Of a DNA stretch of 64,000 nucleotides, positions 17,164 to 26,673 are shown in pieces. The stretch is from Thermosulfuriphilus ammonigenes (GTDB lineage Bacteria; Desulfobacterota; Thermodesulfobacteria; Thermodesulfobacteriales; ST65), in assembly GCF_011207455.1 (NCBI RefSeq), contig NZ_CP048877.1, positions 364,576 to 428,575 on the forward strand, read 5' to 3'. Positions within the stretch are counted from its first letter, which is position 1; each line of letters starts with the position of its first letter. Position numbers and translations under genes: made by a program. The notes beneath the pieces were generated by a model. The model worked only from the letters and a program-made list of their open reading frames with translations, did no database searches and was not told where the DNA came from.

Positions 17164-19173
17164 TCAGGTCTCTCGGGAGAAGGTTTTGACTAGGGAGTAG
17201 ATCACCACCACTACCGTGGCCCAGAGAAAAAACTTTCCCTGAATGTCAAAGAAAAGCCGGGGGCGAAAGGGTACGATCTCCGGGGCAAGATAATACAGGT
17301 AAGAAAACAGCGAGGGTAGCCCCAAGGTAATGATCAGGACCAAAAGCTCACCCAGAATAGAAAGACGCAAAAAATAGCGAAACCGCTCCATGGTTGTCTG
17401 ATAGGAGATAAGCCCACCCTTTTGAGACTCAAGGGCAACAATGGCCTGTTCCAGTCTCTGGGATTCGGCCATAACCTTCTTTATGTGCCGTTGGGGGTCG
17501 CTTTTGGCCAGAATATCAAGTTCTCTTAAGGATTCTTTGATTTCTTCCAGGGCCTGGCCGAATGAGGCATATTTGTTTTTATAAGGATAATCTCGCCAGA
17601 AAATCACTAACTCGTCGTAGCGCCGGATAAGTTCTCTGACCCCCTCTACTACCTCCCGCTGGCGGCGGACGATCATTCCCTGACCATCCAGGGCCAGGTG
17701 AGCGGCCGCTTTGCGGGCCTCCTCCACGGCGGCGATGCCCCCTTCATAGATGGCCTTCCGGATCTCCTCAAGAGACTCTTCTTTGGCCTTTACCTCCTCA
17801 TCTTCGGGGCTAAAGACCTTTTTGAGCCCGGCCACAACCTCCTCAGCCCTGGTCAAATGGGCCAGCGCCTCCTCCTGGGCCACGGTTAAATGGCGAGAGA
17901 GGATTTCCTCCAGAGTGAGTTGCCATCCAATAAAATTAGGCTCCAGAAAGGCCTTCATCCAGAAAGAGGCCGACTGTCCCACCAGGGCCCTTATTCGGGC
18001 CTCAGCCTCGTCATAGACACCCATCCGGGATAAGGCCAGGGCTTCGGCGTAAAGGGCCTCACTACAACTTTTATCTATTCGAAAGGCCGCCTTCAGGGCC
18101 TCGTCGGCCAGGGAACTCTGGCCTTTAAGGTCAAGACAGCGGGCCTTAACCAAATAAAGGTAGGATCTCTCCAGGGGTAACCTGGCCCGATCCATGGCCT
18201 CCTCCAGAAAGACCAAGGCCCGATCGATATCCAGAGTCTCGATGGCTATAAAGGCCGAGACCAGAAACGGTCTCATATCCTGGGGGCGTTCTTCAATAAG
18301 CTTGTCGAGAAGTCGTCGGGCCTCTTCGTGACCACCCACCCTTAAGGCATCAAGAGCCAAGAACAGCGGCCCTTTGGGGGGAGAGGACCGGCGAAGGTTA
18401 AGTCCCTCCCATCTCTCTGCTTCACTGCCGCAGAGTTGAATTAAAAAGCGGAGTTGATAGGGCAGACGAAGATCAAAAAAGGCCAGGTAAGCTGGATCCC
18501 GAAGATCTTTTTTAAACCAAGCCTTCTCAAAGCGCCCGCCAACATGCTCGGGTTTTATTCTGGCCAGGGCCCTTAAGGCCTGCTGACCAAGATCCAGCTT
18601 CTTGCTAGGGCAATCGCCAGGATGGTGATCAAAGGCCCCACAATAAAAACACTCTGATTCCCGACCTAAAAAGGGAAGATCCCTGGCCCCAAAGATGGCC
18701 TCGCTTTTAAAACTTGAGGCCAAACGAAGCTCGGCCAGATCGGTTCCCTCCAGGGGTTCAAGCTGGGTCAGGATCTCCCAATCTGCCGTCTTGACCTTAC
18801 GGTAGTTTTGGGCCGCTCGAGGGGCAAGATAAAGATGGCCTGGTCGGAGGCGATCCACATTACTGAAGAGCCTTCTGGTTAGGGCCGCGGCCTCTTTGCC
18901 TATCTCCAAGACAACCTGAAAAGGGGGAGGGGCTACCGTAAGGGATCCTTTAAAAAACTGCTGGATCGAAGAAAACAGATTATCCGCCAGAAGAATAGCC
19001 TCTTTGAGGCCCGGAGAAAGGACATAGAAAAAGCCCTTGTGGGCCGAAACCTTTCCTCCCTTGCGGGCCAGCTCCTTACCTATGGTCTGGACAAAGGCCT
19101 CAAAGCGTCCAGGAAAGAGGACCTTACCCAGGGAGGGAAGAGGCGCATATAGACTGAGAACCGGGTCCTTCAT
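17164..19173 (-). CDS. TPR-containing membrane protein with a CCHC zinc knuckle
   Basis: A 669-residue protein I cannot name. Residues 175-188 form a perfect C-x2-C-x4-H-x4-C zinc knuckle ([14 protein letters not shown]). About residues 270-420 are helical repeats of tetratricopeptide character (for example [20 protein letters not shown]). About 430-600 are long charged helices, probably coiled coil. Two hydrophobic segments near 610-665 ([20 protein letters not shown] and [15 protein letters not shown]) anchor the C-terminus. The N-terminal 170 residues look like an alpha/beta domain. It lies upstream of the groES promoter on the same strand and 45 nt after lspA. CCHC knuckles usually bind nucleic acid, but no role is established here. 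Confidence 0.75.
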   Translation of the reverse strand: MKDPVLSLYAPLPSLGKVLFPGRFEAFVQTIGKELARKGGKVSAHKGFFYVLSPGLKEAILLADNLFSSIQQFFKGSLTVAPPPFQVVLEIGKEAAALTRRLFSNVDRLRPGHLYLAPRAAQNYRKVKTADWEILTQLEPLEGTDLAELRLASSFKSEAIFGARDLPFLGRESECFYCGAFDHHPGDCPSKKLDLGQQALRALARIKPEHVGGRFEKAWFKKDLRDPAYLAFFDLRLPYQLRFLIQLCGSEAERWEGLNLRRSSPPKGPLFLALDALRVGGHEEARRLLDKLIEERPQDMRPFLVSAFIAIETLDIDRALVFLEEAMDRARLPLERSYLYLVKARCLDLKGQSSLADEALKAAFRIDKSCSEALYAEALALSRMGVYDEAEARIRALVGQSASFWMKAFLEPNFIGWQLTLEEILSRHLTVAQEEALAHLTRAEEVVAGLKKVFSPEDEEVKAKEESLEEIRKAIYEGGIAAVEEARKAAAHLALDGQGMIVRRQREVVEGVRELIRRYDELVIFWRDYPYKNKYASFGQALEEIKESLRELDILAKSDPQRHIKKVMAESQRLEQAIVALESQKGGLISYQTTMERFRYFLRLSILGELLVLIITLGLPSLFSYLYYLAPEIVPFRPRLFFDIQGKFFLWATVVVVIYSLVKTFSRET

Positions 19174-19218
19174 CTTGTCTTAACCTTAAATCTGAAATCG
19201 GCGGAAGACAGAAGCAGA

Positions 19219-19695
19219 CTAAATCCGGCTTCGGCTGAGAAAATAGTAGGCCAGGAGGCATCCCCCCAAGGTAATAGCCGAATCAGCAACATTAAAGGCC
19301 GGCCAGTGATATCCGGACCAGTGCACATCGATAAAGTCTATTACCCGGTGAAAGCGGATCCGATCAGTCAGGTTGCCAAGGGCACCTCCGAAGACAAGCC
19401 CCGTGGCCAGACAGAGCAGAGCCGGTCGCCGCTCGGCCGAAGCCAGCACCCAGACCATCATCCCCAAGGCCAGAATGCTGACACTTACAAAAAAGTAGTG
19501 CCGCCAGCCTTCCTCCCCGGCCAAAAATCCAAAGGCCGCTCCGGTATTGGAAACCAGAGTGAAGTCTAAAAGGCCGGGGACAATTACCATCGGCCCCTGA
19601 GCCAGGGTCTTCAGGGCCCAGAATTTGGTGAACTGATCCAAAAAATAGACCAGAACCGCCGGGATCAAGAAGAGGCTGAGACTACGTCGCTCCAT
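19219..19695 (-). CDS. lspA: Lipoprotein signal peptidase LspA
   Basis: A 158-residue inner-membrane aspartyl peptidase that cleaves prolipoproteins ahead of the lipidated cysteine. It has four membrane helices. The catalytic aspartates lie in GNLTDRIRFHRVIDFIDVHW and FNVADSAITLG. The FWAL segment with LDQFTK near the N-terminus is conserved. Its ATG lies inside the end of ileS (31-nt overlap). The ileS-lspA pairing is common in bacteria. Confidence 0.95.
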   Translation of the reverse strand: MERRSLSLFLIPAVLVYFLDQFTKFWALKTLAQGPMVIVPGLLDFTLVSNTGAAFGFLAGEEGWRHYFFVSVSILALGMMVWVLASAERRPALLCLATGLVFGGALGNLTDRIRFHRVIDFIDVHWSGYHWPAFNVADSAITLGGCLLAYYFLSRSRI

Positions 19696-22502
19696 ACCCT
19701 ACTGACCACCTCGTAACACCGGCGACACAGGGTGGGTTGATCAGCAAAGGTGCCCACATCTTCAGACCAGGTCCAACAACGTTCACATTTTCTCCCCGGA
19801 GCATGACGGACAAGAATGGATAGCCCCGGAACCTCCTCCGAGCGATAAAGAAGCTCTCCCTGGCTGGCTTCAAGCACCCCATCTTCCTGCCACTTAACCG
19901 AGGAGACAATAGCCAGATGGCGCAAGGTGTCCAAATTCTCCCTAACAAAGGGGGCCAGATCTCCCTCCGCCGAGAAGACAAGTTCGGCCTCCAGGGCGTT
20001 CCGGATGATCTTGGCCTCCTTTCTGGCCCGCTCAAGGGCCCGGGTGATCTCTGAGCGAAGCTCAAAAAGCCTCTCCCACTTCTGAAGGAAATCCTCCGGC
20101 AGGCTGGCCAGAGGAGGCTCGGGAAAGGTGGTCAGGTGAACACTGGGCTCCCTGTCGTCTCCGGGAAGATATCCCCAGATTTCTTCAGCGGTAAAGGAAA
20201 GCACCGGAGCCATAAGTTTGGTGATGGCCAGAAGGCTTTGATAAAGCACCGTCTGGGCCGCCCGACGAGCCCTGGAGTCAGGGGCCTCACAATAGAGGGT
20301 ATCCCGCATAATATCAATATAGGTGGCGCTCAAGTCCACCACACAGAATTGATGAATACGATGATAGACAAGATGAAAGTTATAACCCTCATAGGCCTGG
20401 CGAACCCGGGAAATAAGCCCCGATAAACGATAAAGCATCAGGCGATCGAACTCGGGCATCTCCTCTGGGGCCAGGGCGTGCTTACGGGGATCAAAGTCGT
20501 AAAGGTTCCCTAAAATAAAGCGAGCGGTGTTACGGATCTTGCGATAGGCTTCGACCAGACGATCAAGAATCTCCTTACCAATCTTGATGTCGTCTCGATA
20601 GTCCTCGGCGGCCACCCAAAGACGAAGGATCTCTGCCCCATATTTTTTGATGATCTCCTCCGGTCGGATAACATTGCCCAGGCTCTTAGACATCTTCCGG
20701 CCCTGCTCATCGACTACAAATCCGTGGGTAAGGACGGCCTGATAAGGGGCCTTTCCCCGGGTGCCAACAGAACAGATAAGAGAGCTTTGGAACCAGCCCC
20801 GATGTTGGTCGCTTCCCTCCAGATAAAGATGGGCCGGGTAGTCATGATCCTCCCGGGGTTCAAGCACCGCGGCCCAGGAGACACCCGAGTCAAACCAGAC
20901 ATCAAGGATGTCTGTCTCCTTACGGAAGGAAGTAGCACCACAGTGAGGACACCTAGCACCAGCCGGGAGAAAGACCTCCGGTGGATGTTTAAACCAGGCA
21001 TCGGCCCCTTCCTGCTCAAAAATAGAGACCACCTTTTGGGAGACCTTTTCGTCCTTAAGAGGCTCGCCACACTCCTCACAGAGGAAGACACAGATGGGCA
21101 CCCCCCAGGCCCTCTGGCGAGAAATACACCAGTCGGGCCGGGAGGCCACCATGTTGTGGATGCGATCTCTCCCCCAGGAGGGAATCCAGCGCACCTTGTC
21201 AATCCAGGACAGGGCCTTCTCCCTTAGGCCTCCCACATCCAGAGAAATAAACCACTGCTCGGTGGCCCGATAGATAACCGGGCGCTTACAGCGCCAGCAG
21301 TGGGGATAACTGTGTTCGATCTCCTCCCAGTGAACCAGAGCCCCTGTCTCCTTGAGATGGGCAATAATCTTCTCATTGGCCTCAAAGACGAAATCTCCCC
21401 CAAAGAGCGGAAGATCCTGGCGAAAACGACCCACCTCATCCACCGGGCAGTAAACCTCAAGGCCGTAACTAAGGCCGCTTTGATAGTCCTCATCTCCGTG
21501 CCCGGGAGCGATGTGAACACAGCCTGTTCCGGCTTCAAGGGTTACGTAATCGGCTAAAATGATCAGAGAGTCTCGATCGTAGAAGGGATGCCGAAGGTGT
21601 CGCCCCTCAAGCAGAGAGGGAGAAAACTTTTCAACGATCTCGTAGTCAGAGACGCCCAGTTGACTCACCAAAGAAAGAACCCGCCCCTCGGCCAGGATAA
21701 AGTATTCTTCGCCGACTCTTAGAACCACGTAATCAAAATCTGGATTAAGGGCCACGGCTAAATTGGCCGGCAAGGTCCAGGGAGTAGTAGTCCAGATAAG
21801 TACCGAGGCCCTTTTACCCCTTAAGAGAGGCAGGGCAGAGACGACATCTTCCGTTACCGGGAAACGCACCGTAATAGAGGGGGAGCGGTGTGGATAGTAC
21901 TCCACTTCGGCCTCGGCCAGGGCTGTAACACAAGAGGGGCACCAATAGACGGGTTTTTTGCGTCGATACACGTTGCCCTGGTGGAAAAAGGCCAAAAACT
22001 CTCTGGCGATCACCGCCTCGTAGTCAGGGGTCATGGTTAGATAAGGCCTTTCCCAATCTCCAATAACCCCAAGGCGCTGGAACTCCTGACGTTGGATATC
22101 AATAAAACGCTGGGCATAGGCCCGGCATCGTTCACGAATTTCGACGACAGATAGCTCCTTTTTGCGGCCTTTGAGCTCCTTTTCCACATTGTGTTCGATG
22201 GGAAGGCCATGGCAATCCCAACCAGGAACATAAGGACAGACAAAACCCAACATCCGCCGACTCTTGAGGATAAAGTCTTTCAGAACCTTGTTCAGGGCCG
22301 TGCCCATATGGATGTGGCCGTTAGCATAGGGAGGGCCATCATGGAGGGTGAAGCGAGGCCGTCCACGGCCCGCTTCAAGCATCTTCTGATAAAGTCCTTC
22401 CTCATACCAGCGCCGAAGAATCTCCGGTTCTCGCTGGGCCAGATTGGCCTTCATGGGGAACTTGGTCTTGGGCAGATTGAGGGTCTCACGCCAGTCAGGC
22501 AT
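19665..22502 (-). CDS. ileS: Isoleucyl-tRNA synthetase
   Basis: A 945-residue class I aminoacyl-tRNA synthetase that charges tRNA-Ile and edits misactivated valine. The HIGH motif appears as GHIHMGTALNK near residue 65 and the KMSKS motif as GRKMSKSLGNV near 600. The editing domain in between has TTTPWTLPAN and the YVTLEAGTGCVHIAPGHG segment. The tail has a zinc site (CERCW...CRRC), marking the bacterial IleS type. No T-box leader is present; it starts 20 nt after the upstream aminotransferase gene. Confidence 0.97.
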   Translation of the reverse strand: MPDWRETLNLPKTKFPMKANLAQREPEILRRWYEEGLYQKMLEAGRGRPRFTLHDGPPYANGHIHMGTALNKVLKDFILKSRRMLGFVCPYVPGWDCHGLPIEHNVEKELKGRKKELSVVEIRERCRAYAQRFIDIQRQEFQRLGVIGDWERPYLTMTPDYEAVIAREFLAFFHQGNVYRRKKPVYWCPSCVTALAEAEVEYYPHRSPSITVRFPVTEDVVSALPLLRGKRASVLIWTTTPWTLPANLAVALNPDFDYVVLRVGEEYFILAEGRVLSLVSQLGVSDYEIVEKFSPSLLEGRHLRHPFYDRDSLIILADYVTLEAGTGCVHIAPGHGDEDYQSGLSYGLEVYCPVDEVGRFRQDLPLFGGDFVFEANEKIIAHLKETGALVHWEEIEHSYPHCWRCKRPVIYRATEQWFISLDVGGLREKALSWIDKVRWIPSWGRDRIHNMVASRPDWCISRQRAWGVPICVFLCEECGEPLKDEKVSQKVVSIFEQEGADAWFKHPPEVFLPAGARCPHCGATSFRKETDILDVWFDSGVSWAAVLEPREDHDYPAHLYLEGSDQHRGWFQSSLICSVGTRGKAPYQAVLTHGFVVDEQGRKMSKSLGNVIRPEEIIKKYGAEILRLWVAAEDYRDDIKIGKEILDRLVEAYRKIRNTARFILGNLYDFDPRKHALAPEEMPEFDRLMLYRLSGLISRVRQAYEGYNFHLVYHRIHQFCVVDLSATYIDIMRDTLYCEAPDSRARRAAQTVLYQSLLAITKLMAPVLSFTAEEIWGYLPGDDREPSVHLTTFPEPPLASLPEDFLQKWERLFELRSEITRALERARKEAKIIRNALEAELVFSAEGDLAPFVRENLDTLRHLAIVSSVKWQEDGVLEASQGELLYRSEEVPGLSILVRHAPGRKCERCWTWSEDVGTFADQPTLCRRCYEVVSRVWSDVVSASS

Positions 22503-22522
22503 CTAGTACCTCCATTCTAGGT

Positions 22523-23722
22523 TCAGGAAAGTTTGGCCAGGGCTTCTTTGATCCTGGTGATACCCTTTTCAATCTCCTCCTCCGAAGTGGCAAAGGAGAG
22601 GCGAATACAGGTATCTTCACCAAAGGCAACCCCGGGGACACAGGCCACTCGGGCCTCCTCCAGGAGATAGTCAGCCATGGCTAGAGAACCATCTATAACT
22701 TGCCCTCCAGCCTGCCGGCCATAATAGGCCGAGAAGTTGGGAAACATATAGAAAGAACCCATGGGCACCAGACAGCTTATCTCGGGAATCTCCAGGAGAA
22801 GGGAGACCATCAGATCCCGGCGGCGTCGAAAGACCTTAACCATCTCTTTAAGAGAATCCTGAGGGCCGAGAAGGGCCGCCAGAGCCGCCTTCTGAGAGAT
22901 AGAGCAGGCATTGGAGGTGCTTTGACTCTGGATTCTAGAGGCGGCCTTAACCAGCTCCTCCGGCCCCACCAGCCAACCCAGACGCCAGCCAGTCATGGCG
23001 TAGGTCTTAGAGACCCCATTAACGATAAGGGTACGGTCCATCACCTTTGGCTCCAGAGAGACCACATTAAAGGGAGCCCGGCCATCAAAGCGAATAAGAT
23101 CATAAATATCGTCGGTAAGGATATAAAAGTCGTGCTCTAAGGCCAGATGAGCCACTCCTTTTAGAAACTCCGGGGAAAGAACTACCCCGGTGGGGTTTGA
23201 GGGGCTGTTGATAATAATCATCTTTGTTCGAGGGCTTACGGCCTCAGCTACGGCCGAAAGGCTGGGCTCAAAGCCCTTCTCTTCGCTGGTATTGACCACC
23301 ACCGGACGGCCACCGCAGATCTCCACTATCGGAGGGTAAGAGACCCAGTAGGGTGAAAGAATAATAACCTCATCTTCCTCCTCCACCAGGGCGGCCACGG
23401 CATTAAAAATGGCCTGTTTCCCTCCGGAGGTAACGAGAACAGAGTCTGGGGTATAGCTTAGTCCATAATGGGCCTTGATTTTTTGAGCTATGGCCTCCCT
23501 TAATTCGGGGATTCCCGGGACAGGGGTGTAGCGGGTAAAGCCTTCTTCTATGGCTTTGCAGGCCGCCTCTTTGATAAATTCCGGGGTGTCAAAATCCGGC
23601 TCCCCGGCAGAAAGGTTGACCAAATCAACCCCTTTGGCCCGCAGGGCTTTGGCTTTGGCATTTACTGCCAGGGTTGGCGACGGCTTAAGATCTCTTACCC
23701 GACGGGAAAGTCCTTTCTTCAT
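22523..23722 (-). CDS. Aspartate/aromatic aminotransferase, class I (fold I PLP)
   Basis: A 399-residue pyridoxal-phosphate enzyme, most likely aspartate aminotransferase of the thermophilic AspC/AspB (I-gamma) subgroup. LVNLSAGEPDFDTPEFI is the N-terminal substrate-loop motif. INSPSNPTGVVL, the cofactor Asp/Tyr in LTDDIYDLIRF, the Schiff-base lysine in NGVSKTYAMTGWRLGW, and CIRLSFA with the substrate-carboxylate Arg are all present. Prephenate or other acceptor specificity cannot be excluded. It lies between truA and ileS on the same strand with short gaps. Confidence 0.9.
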   Translation of the reverse strand: MKKGLSRRVRDLKPSPTLAVNAKAKALRAKGVDLVNLSAGEPDFDTPEFIKEAACKAIEEGFTRYTPVPGIPELREAIAQKIKAHYGLSYTPDSVLVTSGGKQAIFNAVAALVEEEDEVIILSPYWVSYPPIVEICGGRPVVVNTSEEKGFEPSLSAVAEAVSPRTKMIIINSPSNPTGVVLSPEFLKGVAHLALEHDFYILTDDIYDLIRFDGRAPFNVVSLEPKVMDRTLIVNGVSKTYAMTGWRLGWLVGPEELVKAASRIQSQSTSNACSISQKAALAALLGPQDSLKEMVKVFRRRRDLMVSLLLEIPEISCLVPMGSFYMFPNFSAYYGRQAGGQVIDGSLAMADYLLEEARVACVPGVAFGEDTCIRLSFATSEEEIEKGITRIKEALAKLS

Positions 23723-23739
23723 GACCAGTTCCTTTCCTT

Positions 23740-24483
23740 TTAGTCGTAGATGACCTCTTTAAGATAGAGCCCTTGAGGGGGGGCCGGCGGTGGGGCCAAA
23801 GAACGATCCCGGGCATCAAGAAGCTGAACAAAATCCTCAGGACTCATCCGCCCTTGCCCTACCCTTACCAGAGCCCCGGCTAAGTTGCGAACCATATAAC
23901 GCAGAAACCCATCGGCGGTAATCTCAAAGCGAATCATCCCGGCTACCGGGACCCTTTTAATGGTTGCCTCAAATACCGTCCGCACGGTGGTCCTGGTAGA
24001 GGTGCCAGTATTACGAAAACTGGCAAAGTCTCTGCGACCTTGAATATAAGGTAAACAGGCCTTCATGGCCTCAAGATCCAGGCGATCCGGCACCCACCAG
24101 GCATAGTTACGCCAGATGGCCGAACGTACCGGTCGAGAAAGTATCTGGTAAAAGTATGTCTTCTTTTTGGCCGAAAACTGGGCATGGAATTTGAGATCCA
24201 CTTCCTCCACTTTGATAATGGCCATATCACGGGGCAAAAGGGCATTCAAGGCCCGACCGAGACTGGCTGGATCCAAGGAAGAGGTGGTCTTAAAGTTGGC
24301 CACCTGGCCCAGAGCGTGGACGCCGGCATCGGTACGACCGGCCCCTCGGATATGGACGCGATGATTTAAAATTCGGGAAAGGGTCTCTTCTAAAGTCCCC
24401 TGAATGGTTGGACCGACCTTTTGCCTCTGCCAGCCGAGGTAGTTGGTCCCATCATATTCGATGGTCAGCTTTATGTTGCGCAC
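23740..24483 (-). CDS. truA: tRNA pseudouridine synthase A
   Basis: A 247-residue enzyme that makes pseudouridine at tRNA positions 38-40. The catalytic aspartate lies in RGAGRTDAGVHALGQVA. The N-terminal LTIEYDGTNYLGWQRQ, LLPRDMAI, DGFLRYMVRNLAGAL and the late PPAPPQGLYL motifs are all present. It follows argC by 14 nt and precedes the aminotransferase by 17 nt, so it is probably part of the same transcript. Confidence 0.96.
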   Translation of the reverse strand: MRNIKLTIEYDGTNYLGWQRQKVGPTIQGTLEETLSRILNHRVHIRGAGRTDAGVHALGQVANFKTTSSLDPASLGRALNALLPRDMAIIKVEEVDLKFHAQFSAKKKTYFYQILSRPVRSAIWRNYAWWVPDRLDLEAMKACLPYIQGRRDFASFRNTGTSTRTTVRTVFEATIKRVPVAGMIRFEITADGFLRYMVRNLAGALVRVGQGRMSPEDFVQLLDARDRSLAPPPAPPQGLYLKEVIYD

Positions 24484-24497
24484 CGGATCCCCCCCTG

Positions 24498-25538
24498 TCA
24501 GGGGTAAAGAGCCGGGCCGACGAGCCCCATTGTCTCCTTAAGGCCACACATGAGATTCATACACTGAAGGGCTTGACCGGCAGCTCCCTTGACCAAGTTG
24601 TCAATTACCGAAATGATGACCACCCTCGCGGTCCTTTCGTCCGGGACCACTGCCAGACGACACTGATTGGTCCCCCGAACATGGGCCACATCGGGTAATT
24701 CCCCGGGGGGAAGAACGGACACAAAAGGCTCCCCCTGATAGGCCTTCTTAAGGGCCTCCCGGAGATGATCTCCAGAGACGCCCGGTCGAGGAAAGACATA
24801 TATGGTGGACAATATCCCCCGGGTTATGGGGAGAAGGTGGGGAACAAAGGAGACCCGGACCTCACTCCCAGCGGCAAAAGAAAGTTCCTGCTCCATCTCG
24901 GGAATATGCCGGTGACCTGGAAGGCCGTAGGCCCTAAAGGCCTCATTTACCTCGGCAAAGATAAGGGGCAGCTTGGCCGCCCTTCCCGCTCCTGAGACCC
25001 CGCTCTTAGAGTCAATGATAACCTCCCTCTCGATCAATCCTTGAGACAGGAGGGGATGAAGGGGCAGGATGACACTGGTGGGATAACAACCGGGGCCGGC
25101 TACCAGGTGGGCCTCCATGATCTCCTCCCGCCAGATCTCGGGCAGGCCATAGACAGCCTCATCCAGGAGCTCAGGCGCAGTGTGTTTGGTCTCATACCAG
25201 CGCTCATAGGTGGCAGGATCCTTGAGACGAAAATCAGCTGAAAAATCAACCACCTTGACCCCGGCAGCCAGAAGATCCGGAACAATGGCCATAGCCGCTC
25301 TATGAGGCACACAGCAGAAGACAAGGTCTGCCTTCCGGGCCAAGGTCTTGGGCTCAGGATCCTCAAAGTGAAGATCCGGATAGGCCAAGGCCAGACTGGG
25401 AAAGACATCTTTGAGGAGGCGTCCTTTCTCTTTGCGGGAGGTGATGGAGACTACCTCCACCTCTGGATGACAGGCCAGAAGGCGCAAGAGCTCAGCCCCT
25501 GTATAACCACTGGCTCCTACTACGGCGACCTTAATCAT
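24498..25538 (-). CDS. argC: N-acetyl-gamma-glutamyl-phosphate reductase
   Basis: A 346-residue NADPH-dependent enzyme of arginine synthesis. VAVVGASGYTGAELLRLL is the nucleotide-binding loop, CYPTS within AGPGCYPTSVIL holds the catalytic cysteine, and VSFVPHLLPITRGIL and YVFPRP follow. The ATG has AAGGAG 8 nt upstream. It begins just after the rpsI terminator and appears to start a new transcript argC-truA-aminotransferase-ileS-lspA. Confidence 0.95.
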   Translation of the reverse strand: MIKVAVVGASGYTGAELLRLLACHPEVEVVSITSRKEKGRLLKDVFPSLALAYPDLHFEDPEPKTLARKADLVFCCVPHRAAMAIVPDLLAAGVKVVDFSADFRLKDPATYERWYETKHTAPELLDEAVYGLPEIWREEIMEAHLVAGPGCYPTSVILPLHPLLSQGLIEREVIIDSKSGVSGAGRAAKLPLIFAEVNEAFRAYGLPGHRHIPEMEQELSFAAGSEVRVSFVPHLLPITRGILSTIYVFPRPGVSGDHLREALKKAYQGEPFVSVLPPGELPDVAHVRGTNQCRLAVVPDERTARVVIISVIDNLVKGAAGQALQCMNLMCGLKETMGLVGPALYP

Positions 25539-25557
25539 CCCCGGCTCCTTAAAACTA

Positions 25558-25585
25558 AAAAGGGGAAGGCCGACCTTCCCCTTTT
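25558..25585 (-). terminator. Intrinsic terminator after rplM-rpsI
   Basis: A 12-bp stem (AAAAGGGGAAGG and complement) closes a CCGA loop; on the minus strand it is followed by TTTTTAGTTTT. It separates the ribosomal protein operon from argC. Confidence 0.88.
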
Positions 25586-25617
25586 GGTAACGTCTTGGTT
25601 AGCAAAGACCAAAAGAT

Positions 25618-26010
25618 TTAACGCTTAGAGTACTGCTGACCGCGTCTGGCTCCACGAAGACCGTACTTTTTGCGCTCCTTGACCCGGGCATCCCTGGTGA
25701 GAAAGCCAGCCTTTTTGAGAGAAGAACGAAAATCCGGATTGAAGAGCACCAGGGCTTTGGCAATACCATGACGAATGGCCTCGGCCTGGGCGGACTTCCC
25801 TCCCCCGCAGACGGTACAGATAACATCAAACTGCCCCTTGGTCCCCGTTAAATCAAAGGGCTTATCCACCACGAACCGAGCCACCTCGGTATCAAAGAAG
25901 GTTTCAAAATCCTGATTGTTGACCTTAATCTGACCAGAACCCGGGGCCAACCAGACCCGGGCGATGGCTGTCTTTCTCTTGCCAGTGGCATAAAATCTAG
26001 TCTCTGCCAT
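25618..26010 (-). CDS. rpsI: 30S ribosomal protein S9
   Basis: A 130-residue protein of the small subunit whose C-terminal tail reaches the P-site tRNA. The start has YATGKRKTAIARVWLAPGSG, the middle has GGGKSAQAEAIRHGIAKAL, and the tail ends RGARRGQQYSKR with the invariant KR. It follows rplM by 15 nt, the usual bacterial L13-S9 operon. Confidence 0.97.
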   Translation of the reverse strand: MAETRFYATGKRKTAIARVWLAPGSGQIKVNNQDFETFFDTEVARFVVDKPFDLTGTKGQFDVICTVCGGGKSAQAEAIRHGIAKALVLFNPDFRSSLKKAGFLTRDARVKERKKYGLRGARRGQQYSKR

Positions 26011-26025
26011 ATCAGTCCCCTCGAG

Positions 26026-26454
26026 TTAGAGATCTAGTTTTTCGGGTTGTTGCGCCTGATGAGGATGTTCCTCTCCCCGATAGACCTTAAGCTTTTTAAG
26101 CAACTTACGGGAGAGACGGTTCCTGGGGAGCATTCTCTTGACCGCCAGACGAATAACTTCCTCCGGCTTTTCAGCAAGCATCTGGGCCGCTGATCGAACC
26201 TTAAGCCCTCCCATATATCCCGAATGACGATAGTAGAACTTGTCAGTAAGTTTCTTGCCTGTCAGTCGAACCTTGTCGGCATTGATAACAATGATAAAGT
26301 CACCAGTGTCCAGGTGGGGGGTGAATTCCGGCTTATGTTTGCCCCGCAGTCTTATGGCAATCTGGGTGGCCAGACGGCCAAGGACTTTATCCTTGGCGTC
26401 CACCACATACCACTTTCTCTTTATCTCATTGACCTTGGGCAGTGGAGTCTTCAT
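26026..26454 (-). CDS. rplM: 50S ribosomal protein L13
   Basis: A 142-residue large-subunit protein. [49 protein letters not shown] and [19 protein letters not shown] are characteristic. I choose the ATG at 26454, preceded by AGGA and matching the family start; an upstream in-frame ATG would add 22 unrelated residues. It ends in QQPEKLDL, slightly different from the common tail. Confidence 0.96.
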   Translation of the reverse strand: MKTPLPKVNEIKRKWYVVDAKDKVLGRLATQIAIRLRGKHKPEFTPHLDTGDFIIVINADKVRLTGKKLTDKFYYRHSGYMGGLKVRSAAQMLAEKPEEVIRLAVKRMLPRNRLSRKLLKKLKVYRGEEHPHQAQQPEKLDL

Positions 26455-26499
26455 GGATCGTCCTGCCTTTCCGCTTAAGATTCCGAAACAGCGTCGAAT

Positions 26500-26527
26500 G
26501 TTTAAAAGAACTTGGCCCACTTGTCAA
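26500..26527 (-). promoter_or_regulatory. Candidate rplM-rpsI promoter
   Basis: On the minus strand TTGACA (26527-26522) is followed after 16 bp by TTAAAC (26505-26500). The -35 is perfect and the -10 weak. It lies 46 nt before the rplM ATG in the divergent region shared with moeA. Confidence 0.4.
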
Positions 26528-26673
26528 GGAGTGGACTTCAAAAAGGGCCGATGACTAAAATATCCCAAATTTTTGCTCCTCGGCAGCGTAAACAAATTTC
26601 GGGCTGCTTGAGAATCAGACCGGTCTTTAAAGAAGGCTTGACTTTAGAAAGAATAGTTAGTTTGTCTTGAGAT

